A stretch of DNA of 62,049 nt from positions 1-62,049 of the forward strand of contig JAHJCO010000007.1 in the NCBI GenBank assembly GCA_018831265.1, in the 5' to 3' direction. The notes beneath the pieces were generated by a model. That model made no database searches. It was not told the DNA's origin and saw only the letters and a program-made list of their open reading frames with translations. Each line of letters begins with the position of its first letter. Position 1 is the stretch's first letter. Source of the DNA: Actinomycetota bacterium. GTDB lineage: Bacteria; Actinomycetota; Geothermincolia; Fen-727; Anoxymicrobiaceae. Below, piece by piece: positions 8,181 through 17,100 of this stretch. Both the position numbers and the translations under genes were made by a program.

Positions 8181-8699
8181 TCAGCTCCTCACTTCAGGGC
8201 CTTCACTGGTCGAAAGGGCGTCCAGCGCCGCGAATATCTCCTCGTCGTCGGGGAAGTCGGTCTGGATCCTGCCGATGTAGATGTACCCTACAGTCTTCTT
8301 GTCATCGAGTATGACCTCCGCCGGCCGTGAGATGTTCACCGACTCGAAGTTGAGCTTCACGTACACCCCGTACGCTCTAACCGCCTCCCGCCTCACGTCG
8401 GACAGGAGGGGGAACGGGTACTCGTGCGTCTCCAGGAACTCGTGCATGCGGTTGTAGCTCTCGGCCATGATGGCTACGACACGGGCGCCCCGCCTATCGA
8501 ACTCCGCGTAGATTTCGCGTATATGACCCATATACCATCGGCAGTGCGGTCACCAGGTGCCGCGGCCGAAGATGATCATCAGGGGCCGGCCCGCCAGGTC
8601 GTCGAGGCCGACCATATCCCCGCTGGAAGCGTCCCGCAGCAGGAAATCGGGAGCCGGGTCCCCGATATGCAGCACCTTGTTCCTCATGGGCATTCTCAT
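8181..8699 (-). CDS. Peroxiredoxin-like selenoprotein with in-frame TGA (predicted Sec) in a UPHC motif
   Basis: Two same-frame pieces, 8699-8553 and 8549-8181, join across a single TGA at 8550-8552. Together they encode a 172-residue AhpC/TSA-fold protein: HIGDPAPDFLLRDASSGD, then IIFGRGTW-TGA-PHCRWYMGHI, then the rest of the thioredoxin fold. Cys-containing relatives read GTWCPxC here, so the TGA falls exactly on the first redox Cys (residue 50 if the ATG at 8699 is used). A SECIS-like hairpin follows directly (see 8519-8535). Selenocysteine insertion is therefore more likely than a nonsense mutation, but it depends on selA/B/C/D elsewhere in the genome. Three ATGs lie close together (8699, 8693, 8687); GAGGTG precedes the second. 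Likely role: thiol/selenol reduction of peroxides. Confidence 0.8.
8519..8535 (-). promoter_or_regulatory. Candidate bacterial SECIS element
   Basis: Counting from the TGA on the minus strand, nt 15-31 form a perfect hairpin: GTATATG, loop GGT, CATATAC. The two apical Gs fall at nt 22-23. Known bacterial SECIS elements place a small apical loop starting with G within roughly 16-37 nt after UGA and above a short stem (established for SelB-dependent genes such as fdhF). The hairpin lies inside the coding sequence and overlaps the codons for the residues just after UPHC. Confidence 0.75.
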
Positions 8700-8753
8700 C
8701 ACCTCGTCTGAATCATGACAGTTCCGCCGCTCAAACGCACGCCCGAAACCGGA

Positions 8754-8786
8754 GTGTAGCAAAAGGGCTTGACCCTTTTGCTACAC
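8754..8786. repeat. Hairpin repeat (GTAGCAAAAG type)
   Basis: A perfect palindrome with 14-bp arms (GTGTAGCAAAAGGG / CCCTTTTGCTACAC) and a CTTGA loop, in the divergent gap between the selenoprotein and amidohydrolase genes. Similar copies are at 34163-34195 and 49954-49986. Confidence 0.85.
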
Positions 8787-8869
8787 TTCTGCTATGTACC
8801 TTGACCCCCGGGTGCCGGGGTCCGTATCCTTTCTACGAGAAGCGTCGAGTACCGGATGGAGGTCGCGGC

Positions 8870-10615
8870 ATGGGTCTGAATCCTCGCTCGTGGTCGGTGT
8901 TCGCTCCGCGATTCGACAGAGACGGCGCTGAACCCGCCGACCTGGTGGTGGCGAACGCGACGATCGTCACCTGCGACGACTCCAACCCCCGCGCGCAGGC
9001 GGTGGCCGTCAAGGACGGCCGGATAGCCTACGTCGGCAAAGACAGGGGCGCCGCCCGCCACGTCGGCGAGAACACCAGGGTCATAAACGGCAGAGGTCGG
9101 GTCCTGACCCCCGGGTTCGTGGACAACCACTGCCACGTGCTGTGGATCGGGGGGCTGACAGGGCTGATGACCACCGACCTCTTCTTCTGCGAGTCGGCGG
9201 ACGAGATGAAGGAGGTGGTCCTCAGGCAGGCGGCGGAGCACCCGGACTCCAAGATCGTGCTGGCCCAGGGCTGGAAGCAGCACTGCCTTCCCCAGGATGT
9301 TCCCGAGCTGGAGCTGCTCGACTCCTGGATGCCTGACCGCCCCGTGGCCCTGATGTCCTACATGGCCACGGGTTGGGTGAACTCGAGGATGCTGGACCTG
9401 ATGAGGGAGCGGAACCCGAGGGCGTTCGAGCTACTCGTGCCCGAGAAGGACGAGAACGGTGCCTACAACGGGCTTCTGAGGCACTTCCACGCCTTCAATC
9501 CCCTCGATTTCGTCACTATCGAGGAGCTGGGCGAGGGCGCCAAGCAGAAGTTCTTCGACGCCATGACCAGGACCATGGACCTGGCTCTGTCGGTGGGCGT
9601 GACCACCATGGACGACGTCCAGGTGTACAAGCCATACGTGCCGATAATCCTCGAGTTCAGGGACGGGGGCGGCCTGGACCGGGCGAGGGCGCGGTGCGGC
9701 TACTACGTCCCGAATGACGTGCTGGACGACGAGGAGGCGTTCCGGAGGGACCTCGACTGGTGGAAGGAGCTCGGGCGCACCGGGTCGGACGAGCACCTGG
9801 TCCTGGGGAAGTCGGTCAAGTTCTACATAGATGGAGTGGCGTCCAATCACGCATCGCTCTGGTTCGAGCCGTTCAACGACCGTCCCGACTCCTGCGGGGA
9901 CGCCGTCTGGACCCAGGAGGCGTTCGACCGCGTGGTCGAGATAGTGCACACCATGGGCATGCAGGTGTGCACCCACTGCTGCGGGGACGCGGGGATAAAC
10001 AGGGTCATAAACTCCTACGAGCGAGCCTACAGGCTGCACGGCGGCGAGGACGCCCGCCACCGGGCCGATCACTGCAGCAACCCGACAGCAGAGGATATCG
10101 AGCGGATGAGCCGGCTGGGGATCTACGCCGTCATGCAGCCCACCCATTTCTTCGGGGACGTGACGGTTGAGAGGGCGCTCGGACCCGAGAGGCTCAGGCG
10201 TTTCCAGCCCTGGAGGTCCATACAGAACGCAGGGGTGGAGCTGTCTTTCGGCAGCGACTGGTGCGCCGGCCCCATCAATCCGATATACGGCCTGATGGTC
10301 GCCGGCACCAGGATGAACTACAAGTTCAAGTGGGACTGGGGACCCGAGCAGAGGATAGGGGTGGAGGACGCCATCAAGCACTGGACCATCGGCTCGGCCA
10401 GGGCGCTCAAGATGGAGGATGACATCGGCTCCATCGAGGAGGGCAAGTACGGCGACATGGTCCTTTTCAACACCAACCCGTTGAAGGTCGCCACGCTGCC
10501 TTTCCTCCTCACCCACAAGCTCAGCCTCGGCGCCATGGACGGCTTTGTGGACATGACCTTCGTGGGCGGGGAGACGGTCTACGAACGCCCCGGCGGGAAG
10601 GAAGCTCGCCGGTGA
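8870..10615 (+). CDS. YtcJ-like amidohydrolase family 3 protein
   Basis: A 581-residue metal-dependent hydrolase. LVVANATIVTCDD starts the small beta-sandwich; TPGFVDNHCHVLWIGG near residue 85 is the HxH-type metal motif (here NHCH); LSFGSDWCAGPINP near residue 465 supplies the late Asp; and the C-terminal GKYGDMVLFNTNPL strand closes the fold. The family cleaves exocyclic amides and related C-N bonds, and the substrate is open. The ATG of MGLNPRSW is chosen because GGAGG lies 8 nt before it; upstream in-frame codons overlap poorly conserved DNA. Its stop overlaps the GTG start of the YihY-family gene (GTGA), so the two are translationally coupled. Confidence 0.9.
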   Translation: MGLNPRSWSVFAPRFDRDGAEPADLVVANATIVTCDDSNPRAQAVAVKDGRIAYVGKDRGAARHVGENTRVINGRGRVLTPGFVDNHCHVLWIGGLTGLMTTDLFFCESADEMKEVVLRQAAEHPDSKIVLAQGWKQHCLPQDVPELELLDSWMPDRPVALMSYMATGWVNSRMLDLMRERNPRAFELLVPEKDENGAYNGLLRHFHAFNPLDFVTIEELGEGAKQKFFDAMTRTMDLALSVGVTTMDDVQVYKPYVPIILEFRDGGGLDRARARCGYYVPNDVLDDEEAFRRDLDWWKELGRTGSDEHLVLGKSVKFYIDGVASNHASLWFEPFNDRPDSCGDAVWTQEAFDRVVEIVHTMGMQVCTHCCGDAGINRVINSYERAYRLHGGEDARHRADHCSNPTAEDIERMSRLGIYAVMQPTHFFGDVTVERALGPERLRRFQPWRSIQNAGVELSFGSDWCAGPINPIYGLMVAGTRMNYKFKWDWGPEQRIGVEDAIKHWTIGSARALKMEDDIGSIEEGKYGDMVLFNTNPLKVATLPFLLTHKLSLGAMDGFVDMTFVGGETVYERPGGKEARR

Positions 10616-11514
10616 GCGGACGGATCACGAGGTTCAGGTCGTGGTTGCGCCGCACCCACTCGGCGCTGGTGCACCGATACCGGACCTACGCGGTGGCCTC
10701 CGCCGCTCACGCCGATTTCGTGGACAACAGGCTCCGCTACCATACCTACTACTTCACGGTCAACGCCTTCATGGGCGTCCTGGCCCTGTTCGTGGCGCTG
10801 TCCTCGTTCATCGCCCTGCTGCCTTCCAACGAGTTCAAGAGGCAGCTGGTCGAGGCCATCAAGAGCATCATGCCCATCATGAGGGGGAGCTCCGCGGAGA
10901 CTCTGAACGTGTTCAAGACCTTCGGCGTCCTGGGGATACTGAGCATCTTATTCCTGCTCTGGACGGCGACCAGGATATCCGATGCGCTGGAGAGCGGTTT
11001 CACCGTGATATGGAAGACGGAGAAGCGCCGCTTCACCGGGCGGATGCTGGTGGGCCTGTTCATGATAGCCGTGATAGGGGTGCTCTTCATCGTGACCTCG
11101 GGCGTTCAGTTCGGGCTGACCAGGCTGCTGGGAGCCGTATTCGAGACGCGGGGCGTCGGTTACCACCTGGGCACGTCCCTCGCCAAACCGATTGTGGGGC
11201 TCCTGGTCGACTTCCTGTTGTTCTTCTTCATCTACCGTGTGGTGACCGGGGTGAAGCCGGGGTGGGGGAACTGCGCCAGGGCCTCCATAGCGGTTGGGGC
11301 GCTCTTCCTGGGAAGCCAGTACCTTCTCAACCTCTACTTCGATCATATCTACAAGGTACCCCTCGTATACGGTAGCCTGGCCAGCGGCGTCATCCTGGTG
11401 CTCTGGCTACAGCTTACCGGGGTGGTGACGTTCTACGGCGCGGAGGTGGTCTACGTGCTGGAGAACGAGAACCTGGTCAGTGAGCATATCAGGTCACTCT
11501 CACCCGGGACCTGA
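10612..11514 (+). CDS. YihY/BrkB family inner-membrane protein
   Basis: A 300-residue protein with about six hydrophobic helices. The order is an N-terminal amphipathic stretch, then TM segments near residues 45-65, 95-120, 140-165, 190-210, 225-245 and 260-285. The layout and length fit the YihY (BrkB-like) family of integral membrane proteins, whose molecular role is unsettled. The GTG start overlaps the upstream amidohydrolase stop by 4 bp, showing operon structure. Nothing in the sequence points to a specific transported substrate. Confidence 0.85.
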   Translation: MSGRITRFRSWLRRTHSALVHRYRTYAVASAAHADFVDNRLRYHTYYFTVNAFMGVLALFVALSSFIALLPSNEFKRQLVEAIKSIMPIMRGSSAETLNVFKTFGVLGILSILFLLWTATRISDALESGFTVIWKTEKRRFTGRMLVGLFMIAVIGVLFIVTSGVQFGLTRLLGAVFETRGVGYHLGTSLAKPIVGLLVDFLLFFFIYRVVTGVKPGWGNCARASIAVGALFLGSQYLLNLYFDHIYKVPLVYGSLASGVILVLWLQLTGVVTFYGAEVVYVLENENLVSEHIRSLSPGT

Positions 11515-11572
11515 AGCCGGCGCTGCTCGTCTCGAGAGTGCATACGTCCGGCCTCTCGTTTGTGTACGGCGG

Positions 11573-12394
11573 TCATTCGGCTTCGGGGGCCTGCTGCAGG
11601 AAGTCGAGTATGATATCCAGGCACTTCTCGGGATACTGGTTCATGACCACGTGGCCGGCGTCCTTCATCACCACCAGCTTCGAGCACGGGATGCGGCCCG
11701 CTATCAGGTCGGCGTCGCGCCCGGGGAAGATGTCGTCGGAGTCACCGCGGATGACCAGGGTGGGGGACTGGACCTCGGAGAGCCTGTGACAGCAATCGAA
11801 GCGGAGCGCGGCTATGAGCTGCCGCACGGCGTTGTAATCGTTGGTGGGTGCGATGAAATAGCGCCTCTCCAGATCCGCTATTACGTCGGAGTTGGCCTTG
11901 CGGAACCTGTCGGAGAAGAGCATGGCCAGGATGCGCCTGGCCCGCTCCGTGCGCCCGCCCAGCGGGTTGATCGCGTTGAGGTAGACATCCAGCCTCGGGG
12001 GCCTGGAGCGCAGCACCCCGCAGCTGGTGGACGAGAGGACGAGGTGGTCGACCATGTCCGGGCAGTCGAGTGTAAGCTGCTGGGCTATCATGCCTCCCAT
12101 GGACAGGCCTATCACGTGCGCCCTCTTCATGCCGAGGTTGCGCATGAGTCCGGCGGTGTCCTTCGCGAACTCCTCGATGGAGAACGGGCCCAGGCCGCCC
12201 GCGTGCGACCGGCCCGAGCCCCGGTTGTCGAACATCACCACCCTGTAGGAGGAGGACAGCCCCTTGACGAAAGACGGGGGCCACCAGTCCATGTCGGCGG
12301 TCAGCCCCATGATAAGGAGCACCGGGAAGCCCTTTCCCCTGACCCGGTAGGCCAGGTCGACGTTTCCTATCCGGACGAGCTCGGTCTTCTCCAT
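11573..12394 (-). CDS. Alpha/beta hydrolase
   Basis: A 273-residue alpha/beta-hydrolase. LLIMGLTADMDWW is the oxyanion-hole region, FDNRGSGRSHAGG near residue 60 is typical of the carboxylesterase/haloperoxidase branch, GLSMGGMIAQQ near residue 100 is the nucleophile elbow (Ser in GxSxG), and a late MKDAGHVVMNQYP supplies His. Start MEKTELVRIGNVDLAYRV follows GGAGG with good spacing; longer in-frame extensions read through the intergenic palindrome and are rejected. It is convergent with the YihY gene and divergent from the acyltransferase gene. The substrate is unknown. Confidence 0.88.
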   Translation of the reverse strand: MEKTELVRIGNVDLAYRVRGKGFPVLLIMGLTADMDWWPPSFVKGLSSSYRVVMFDNRGSGRSHAGGLGPFSIEEFAKDTAGLMRNLGMKRAHVIGLSMGGMIAQQLTLDCPDMVDHLVLSSTSCGVLRSRPPRLDVYLNAINPLGGRTERARRILAMLFSDRFRKANSDVIADLERRYFIAPTNDYNAVRQLIAALRFDCCHRLSEVQSPTLVIRGDSDDIFPGRDADLIAGRIPCSKLVVMKDAGHVVMNQYPEKCLDIILDFLQQAPEAE

Positions 12395-12415
12395 GCTGAT
12401 CCTCCAGTATCGCCC

Positions 12416-12437
12416 GCGGCCGCGTTCGCGCGGCCGC
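12416..12437. repeat. GC hairpin in divergent promoter gap
   Basis: GCGGCCGC and GCGGCCGC flank GTTCGC, a perfect 8-bp stem between the divergent hydrolase and acyltransferase genes. A TACAAT (12449-12454) just beyond could be the -10 of the acyltransferase gene, though no good -35 is seen. Confidence 0.4.
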
Positions 12438-12488
12438 TGACGGCACTCTACAATGCCGGCCCGCCCGCTGTCGACAGGAGGCCTGCCG

Positions 12489-13334
12489 ATGTCCGAGAAT
12501 GAGGACAAGGGTTCCGTTGTCGAACCGGTGCCTGACGCCGATGCGAAAGCAATAACGCGGGTGGACGTGATGGATGTTTATCAACAGCTCTTCTACAACA
12601 CCTGCCGGTGGACCGCGGGTCCGCTGGTGGCCCTGGCCATCCGCCTGCGATGCGAAGGAGCACAGAACGTGCCGGCCGAGGGAGGCGCCCTGGTGGTCGC
12701 CAACCACCGGAACCCGGTGCTCGACCCGTTCGCTATGGCCATGAAGGTGGAGAGGCCTATCAACTTCGTGGCCGCGTCGGTCTTCTTCCACCTGCCCGTG
12801 GTGAGCACCATGTACCGCGCCTGGGGGGCGATATCCCTCGAGCTGGAGGGGGGGGAGAAGAGCAAGGTCTGCCTGGACGAGGCGGTGTCGCTGCTTCGGG
12901 ACGGCGAGCTGGTGGGGATGTTTCCCGAGGGGGTCCATACCATCGCGAACATCCGGCGCGCCCACAAGATACGCACCTTCAGGACGGGGTTCGTACGCAT
13001 TGCGCTGACGGCCGGTGTGCCCATAGTGCCCGTGGCGCTGATCGGCAAGGGGGAGAGGACCCTGGCGAGGTTTCCATCATCGATGGTCAAACCGTTCTTC
13101 GACCACCCCGATTTCGCAAACGGAGCCGAGCTGGGTTACTACAAGCGGCTCACGATAAGGATAGGACGGCCGCTGGACCTTTCGGGCTTCCAGGGCGAGC
13201 CGGTGACGTCGAAGCTGATCGGCCACGTGAGCGGGAAGGTCCGCCGTGTGGTGAGCAAGCTGTACGACGGGGAGGACCTGGACCGCTTCTTCAGCGGCGA
13301 GGCGCCGTTCGACATCTCATGCGACAGGGTTTGA
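12489..13334 (+). CDS. 1-acyl-sn-glycerol-3-phosphate acyltransferase-like protein (PlsC family)
   Basis: A 281-residue membrane-associated acyltransferase. The acceptor motif reads ANHRNPVLDPFAM near residue 78, one residue longer between His and Asp than the usual H-x4-D. FPEGVHTIANIRR near residue 150 matches the second PlsC block (FPEGTRS). The family transfers acyl chains from acyl-CoA or acyl-ACP to lysophospholipid-type acceptors at the membrane. Start MSENEDKG is set by AGGAGG 7 nt upstream. The altered spacing in block I could change acceptor use, but a different enzyme in this superfamily is possible. A second PlsC-type gene lies at 20484-21362. Confidence 0.85.
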   Translation: MSENEDKGSVVEPVPDADAKAITRVDVMDVYQQLFYNTCRWTAGPLVALAIRLRCEGAQNVPAEGGALVVANHRNPVLDPFAMAMKVERPINFVAASVFFHLPVVSTMYRAWGAISLELEGGEKSKVCLDEAVSLLRDGELVGMFPEGVHTIANIRRAHKIRTFRTGFVRIALTAGVPIVPVALIGKGERTLARFPSSMVKPFFDHPDFANGAELGYYKRLTIRIGRPLDLSGFQGEPVTSKLIGHVSGKVRRVVSKLYDGEDLDRFFSGEAPFDISCDRV

Positions 13335-13366
13335 AGACCCTGACCTAGACGAGAGCCTGGTGGTGC

Positions 13367-13750
13367 CTATGTCTTGGTGTACGTTTTGCCTGTGGGGCTC
13401 ACGATAGCGGTCACCTTGCCGCCTGCGGCGGTGACGTTCCACCACTCCGGCGATGCCCCGTCATCGAACCGCATGATGATGATATCGGGGCCGCTCTGCC
13501 CGGGTCGCACCTCGTAGGAGCCCTTCTTCTCGGACCCCCAGGCGTTACCCTCCCACTTTCCGTCCTCGAGGAGCGAGATCGAGCCGCCTCCCCCCGCGCC
13601 TTCCACGTAGACCCCGGCGACACCCCCGGTGTCACTCTCGACCTCAACGGGCTGGGTCTTCACCGTCGCTTCATCGCTCCCTCCGCAGCCGGCGGCGAGC
13701 GACAATGCCAGCGCCAGGCACAGGACAAGCGGTATCCAGGGTCTCCTCAC
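13367..13750 (-). CDS. Small lipoprotein, function unknown
   Basis: A 127-residue exported protein. MRRPWIPLVLCLALALSL leads to the lipobox LAAGC near residue 22, followed by a low-complexity acidic linker and a Gly-rich stretch (EGAGGGGS). A predicted small beta domain follows (LEDGKWEGNAWGSEKKGSYE ... DIIIMRFDDG), reminiscent of lipocalin-like or META-type folds but not assignable. The GTG at 13750 has GAGGGG 8 nt upstream; a GTG three codons earlier overlaps that site. It is convergent with the acyltransferase gene. Confidence 0.65.
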   Translation of the reverse strand: MRRPWIPLVLCLALALSLAAGCGGSDEATVKTQPVEVESDTGGVAGVYVEGAGGGGSISLLEDGKWEGNAWGSEKKGSYEVRPGQSGPDIIIMRFDDGASPEWWNVTAAGGKVTAIVSPTGKTYTKT

Positions 13751-13925
13751 GGCGTTCACCCCTCATTTCCCCGTGCTTCTCTCCCAGGATGATAATAGCA
13801 CCGCACCTCCAGTCCAGTCACACGGCAGGGTAATGCCGCCGGGTAGGAACGTCGCCGAAGGCGTCAAAAGAAGGATATTAGCGACCTTGAAGTGCACGAC
13901 GACGACAACGAGAAAGAGCACTGAG

Positions 13926-14033
13926 ATGTCCACCGGGTACGGACCACGCACGACGATCGTTATACTGATCTGCATCACCCTGCTGGTCTCCCCGCTCCTC
14001 GCCTTCATACAGGGTCACGATGTGAATGGTTGA
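13926..14033 (+). CDS. Possible 35-residue single-span membrane peptide
   Basis: MSTGYGPRTTIVILICITLL begins a short reading frame with one clear hydrophobic span and a Pro break. No strong ribosome site is present. Its last ten codons overlap a sequence (GGTCACGATGTGAATGGTTG) that recurs at 45590-45610 next to another repeat, so the C-terminus may be repeat-derived and the whole ORF may be chance. It lies in the otherwise gene-free gap 13751-14163. Confidence 0.25.
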   Translation: MSTGYGPRTTIVILICITLLVSPLLAFIQGHDVNG

Positions 14034-14083
14034 GTAGCCTGACATTGAGTGTTTTCTCGAGCGGCCGCAAGTTGACTAGCGTA

Positions 14084-14158
14084 GGGGTCAGGCACAATTC
14101 AATTCACACCACACAGGTCATGCGGCCCTGAAGCTGAAATTGAATTGAGCCTGACCCC
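14084..14158. repeat. Inverted-pair repeat G1 (GGGGTCAGGC-ACAATTCAATTC type)
   Basis: The left arm GGGGTCAGGCACAATTCAAT is matched by the right arm at 14138-14158 (reverse: GGGGTCAGGCTCAATTCAAT). A copy with different internal order lies at 45497-45640; both are preceded by a GGCCRCAAGTTGACTAG sequence. It ends 5 bp before the stop codon of the 1597-residue protein gene. Confidence 0.8.
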
Positions 14159-14163
14159 ATTTG

Positions 14164-17100
14164 TTAATCGCTGTAGCCGCCGATAGTATCTGTTCCGGCG
14201 CCCCGGGCGTTCCAGTACATAGCCCGCTCGGCGACGATCCCGCGGTCCTGCGTGGTGCAGCGCACGATGGTCGCGGCCCGCCCTTCCGGCAGGCGGTCGG
14301 CCATGGAGTAGGTCCTGCGAGAGCAGGCCGGCAGGGTATCGGAGAAGGTTATGTTGCCTTCCCCTGTCGGGGTCAGGTACGAGATCTCGACGCCCACTTC
14401 CTCGTCGTTCGGGTTCTGGACGAGCACCCACGTTTCGTAGCCGTCAGCCGTCTCCCCATCCGGGAGGTAAAAGGCCGTTCGGGGCGAGTCGGTCCCGACC
14501 GAGTCGTGGCACGCCTCCCCGCTTCCAGAGTCCCAGTACATTGCTCGCTCCGCGACGATGGGTACGTCCGCGTGCACCCTGATCGAGCAATCGAGTCCCG
14601 CGAGGTGGTCGTTCGAGCGGATGGTCCTGCGGGATTGCGCCGGCATTGTGAACGTCCCAAGCTCTTTCGCACCCGCAGGAGTCATGTAGGTGAGGCTCAC
14701 GCTCGCCTCAGTCTCGTTGGGGTTCTGTACCAGGACGAAGGTCGTGAAGCCGAATCCGGTAGTGCCCTCCGCCAGGTAGTAGTCGGTCGAGGGCGAAGTC
14801 ACGCCGACCGAGTCGTGCCCCTCGCGCCTGGAGTTTCGATACATCGCGCGCTCGGCGATCACGGGGAGGTCCGAGGTCACCCCGATGGATGCGTCGCGGG
14901 GGCCCACGTCCTTGCCCATGCTGAAGGAGACGCGGGAGTTGGCCGGGACCGCCTTCTCGAAGGAGGAAGGCCCCTCGCCCTCTACCATGTAGGTGAGCGT
15001 AACGCCGGCGTCGCTGTCGTTCGGGTTCTGAACGAGTATCCATGTCTCGAAGCCCCAGTCGGAGGAGCCCTCGGCCAGGTACCAGGCCCGGGAAGGGGAC
15101 GTCACGCCCATGGACGAGTGGCCCTCCTGCGATCGTGCTCCCTCTCCCGTCCAGATCATGCGCCGGTCCACCGCTATCGACTTACCCTCCAGGCATTCCA
15201 CCCTGGTCGACATATCGGTCGACCCGATCTGGTTCGCGGGATTGAGGATCGTCTGCGACAGCGCTGGAAGCACCAGGTCACCGACCTCGACGGGGCCGCT
15301 CCTCGTCATGTAGGTCATGCGGGCCGTCACCGGTGTCTCGTTCGGGTTCTGGATCACGATGTAGGTGGTGAAGCCCCAGTCGGTGGAGCCTTCGGCCAGG
15401 TACCAGGTGGAGTTGGGGCTCGAGCGCGTCACCTTGAAGTAGACCCCGTTCGAGTTGCCGTTCGCCGTGGACACGGTCACCGGGCCGCTCCCGGCCCCGG
15501 CGGGTACCCTCACCTTTATCCGGGTGTCGGACCAGGATACGTACGCGGAGACCCTCGTGTTACCGAACTCGACATACGAGGAGCCCCTCGTCTTTGCGAA
15601 GTCCCGTCCGGTTATCGTGACGATGGTCCCGGCCCTGCCGGAGGTAGGGCTTATGCTTGTGATGGAGGGCTTCGCCGGAACCGGCACGGCCTCGACCGTG
15701 AAGCCCCCCGGAAGGGTCGCGCCCCTTCCATCCGGGTTCGTCACCGACACGTCCCAGGAGCCGGTGGCCGCCCCGGTGAGGTCGAGCGTGCAGGTTATCT
15801 TCGTGCCCGACGCCACGTTCACGTCCGTGGCTCCGATATCGGCCTGCCCGCTTTTACGGAGCCTGACCGCGGCGCCCTCGAGGAAGTCCGTGCCCGCGAG
15901 GTCCGTCACGTTTACCGTCGTCCCGGAGGCGCCCCTATCCGGGATCATGGAGGTCACGGTGGGCGCGGGGAGCTCCTCGGCCTCGACCGTGAAGCCGCCG
16001 GGCAGGATGCCGCGGCCGCCGTCCTCATTGCCGACCACGATGTCCCAGGCGCCTGCCGCCGCGCCGGTGAGGTCGAGCGTGCAGGTGATGCTCGCGTCCG
16101 AGACCACGACGACGTCGTCGGCCCGGATGTCGGGTTGCCCGCTTTTCGCGAGCAGGACGGAAGCACCTTCTCTGAAGTTCATCCCCGCCAGGTCGGTCAC
16201 CGGCACGGTCGTGCCGGTCACCGCCCGGTTGGGGGTGACGGACAGGACGGCCGGCGCGCCCTCGGCCTGCGCCGCGTAGTACATGTAGGCGCCGCCGTGG
16301 ACCGCGTGGTTCGTGGCCTCCTTGGTGGAGGTGTAGAAAAGCTTGCCCCTGGTATCGTAACAGTACGGGCTATTGACGCCGGTGCTGAAGTAGTCCCGCG
16401 CGCTGTCGAGGTATGTGATGTCACCCGTGAACCCGTAGACATACGCGCAGGCGTCGGCGCAGACCAGGCACCAGTTGTTGACCTGGCTGCCGTCGGGCTG
16501 AGAGCTCCCGTCCGTGTTCCAGCGGTAGTAGCTCGAGAACATGCCCTGGTAGGTGAAAGAGCAGTGCTCCAGCATGAAGTCGACGAACGCCTGGAGCCTC
16601 TGTCTCGCGGTTTGCGACTCGGCCTCGAGGCCGTACTCCTCCGCCACCTGCTCGTACCGTGCCATCGCGCAAAGGTAGTGCGCGAAGAACCCGACGGGGA
16701 TATTGCGGCTGCCCGAACCGGGCACGGGACCGTTGACGTAGAACTGGTCCTCGGGGGCGTACAGGTCCATCACCTCCTGTGCGCGCTGCTGGTACCTCAT
16801 GTCCCCCGTGAGCTTCCAACCTTCGACCAGCACGTTGAGTGTAGTTGCGGGAGTACGCACGCCGCCGCTCTCGCCGTAGTCCCCGCCCTCGTACAGGCCG
16901 GGACGCATGCCATTGAAATCCCAGATGTCGTAGATGTACCCGCACAGCTTCTCCGAGAACTCGCCCGACGGACGGTACCCGGTGAGGTAGTAGGCGAGCG
17001 AGGAGCCCCGGGCTCCCCAGGAGAACTCCGGGCACTGGGAGTTGTGGTTCCTCACGCCGTTATCACAGCCGCGCTCACAGTGCATGGAGTGACCGAAGAC

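Noticed and set aside
8181..8762. Reading the TGA-split peroxiredoxin-like gene as two independent small proteins
   Set aside because: The second piece would lack the start of the thioredoxin fold and its ATG lies inside the SECIS-like hairpin; same frame and exact Cys position favour one gene.
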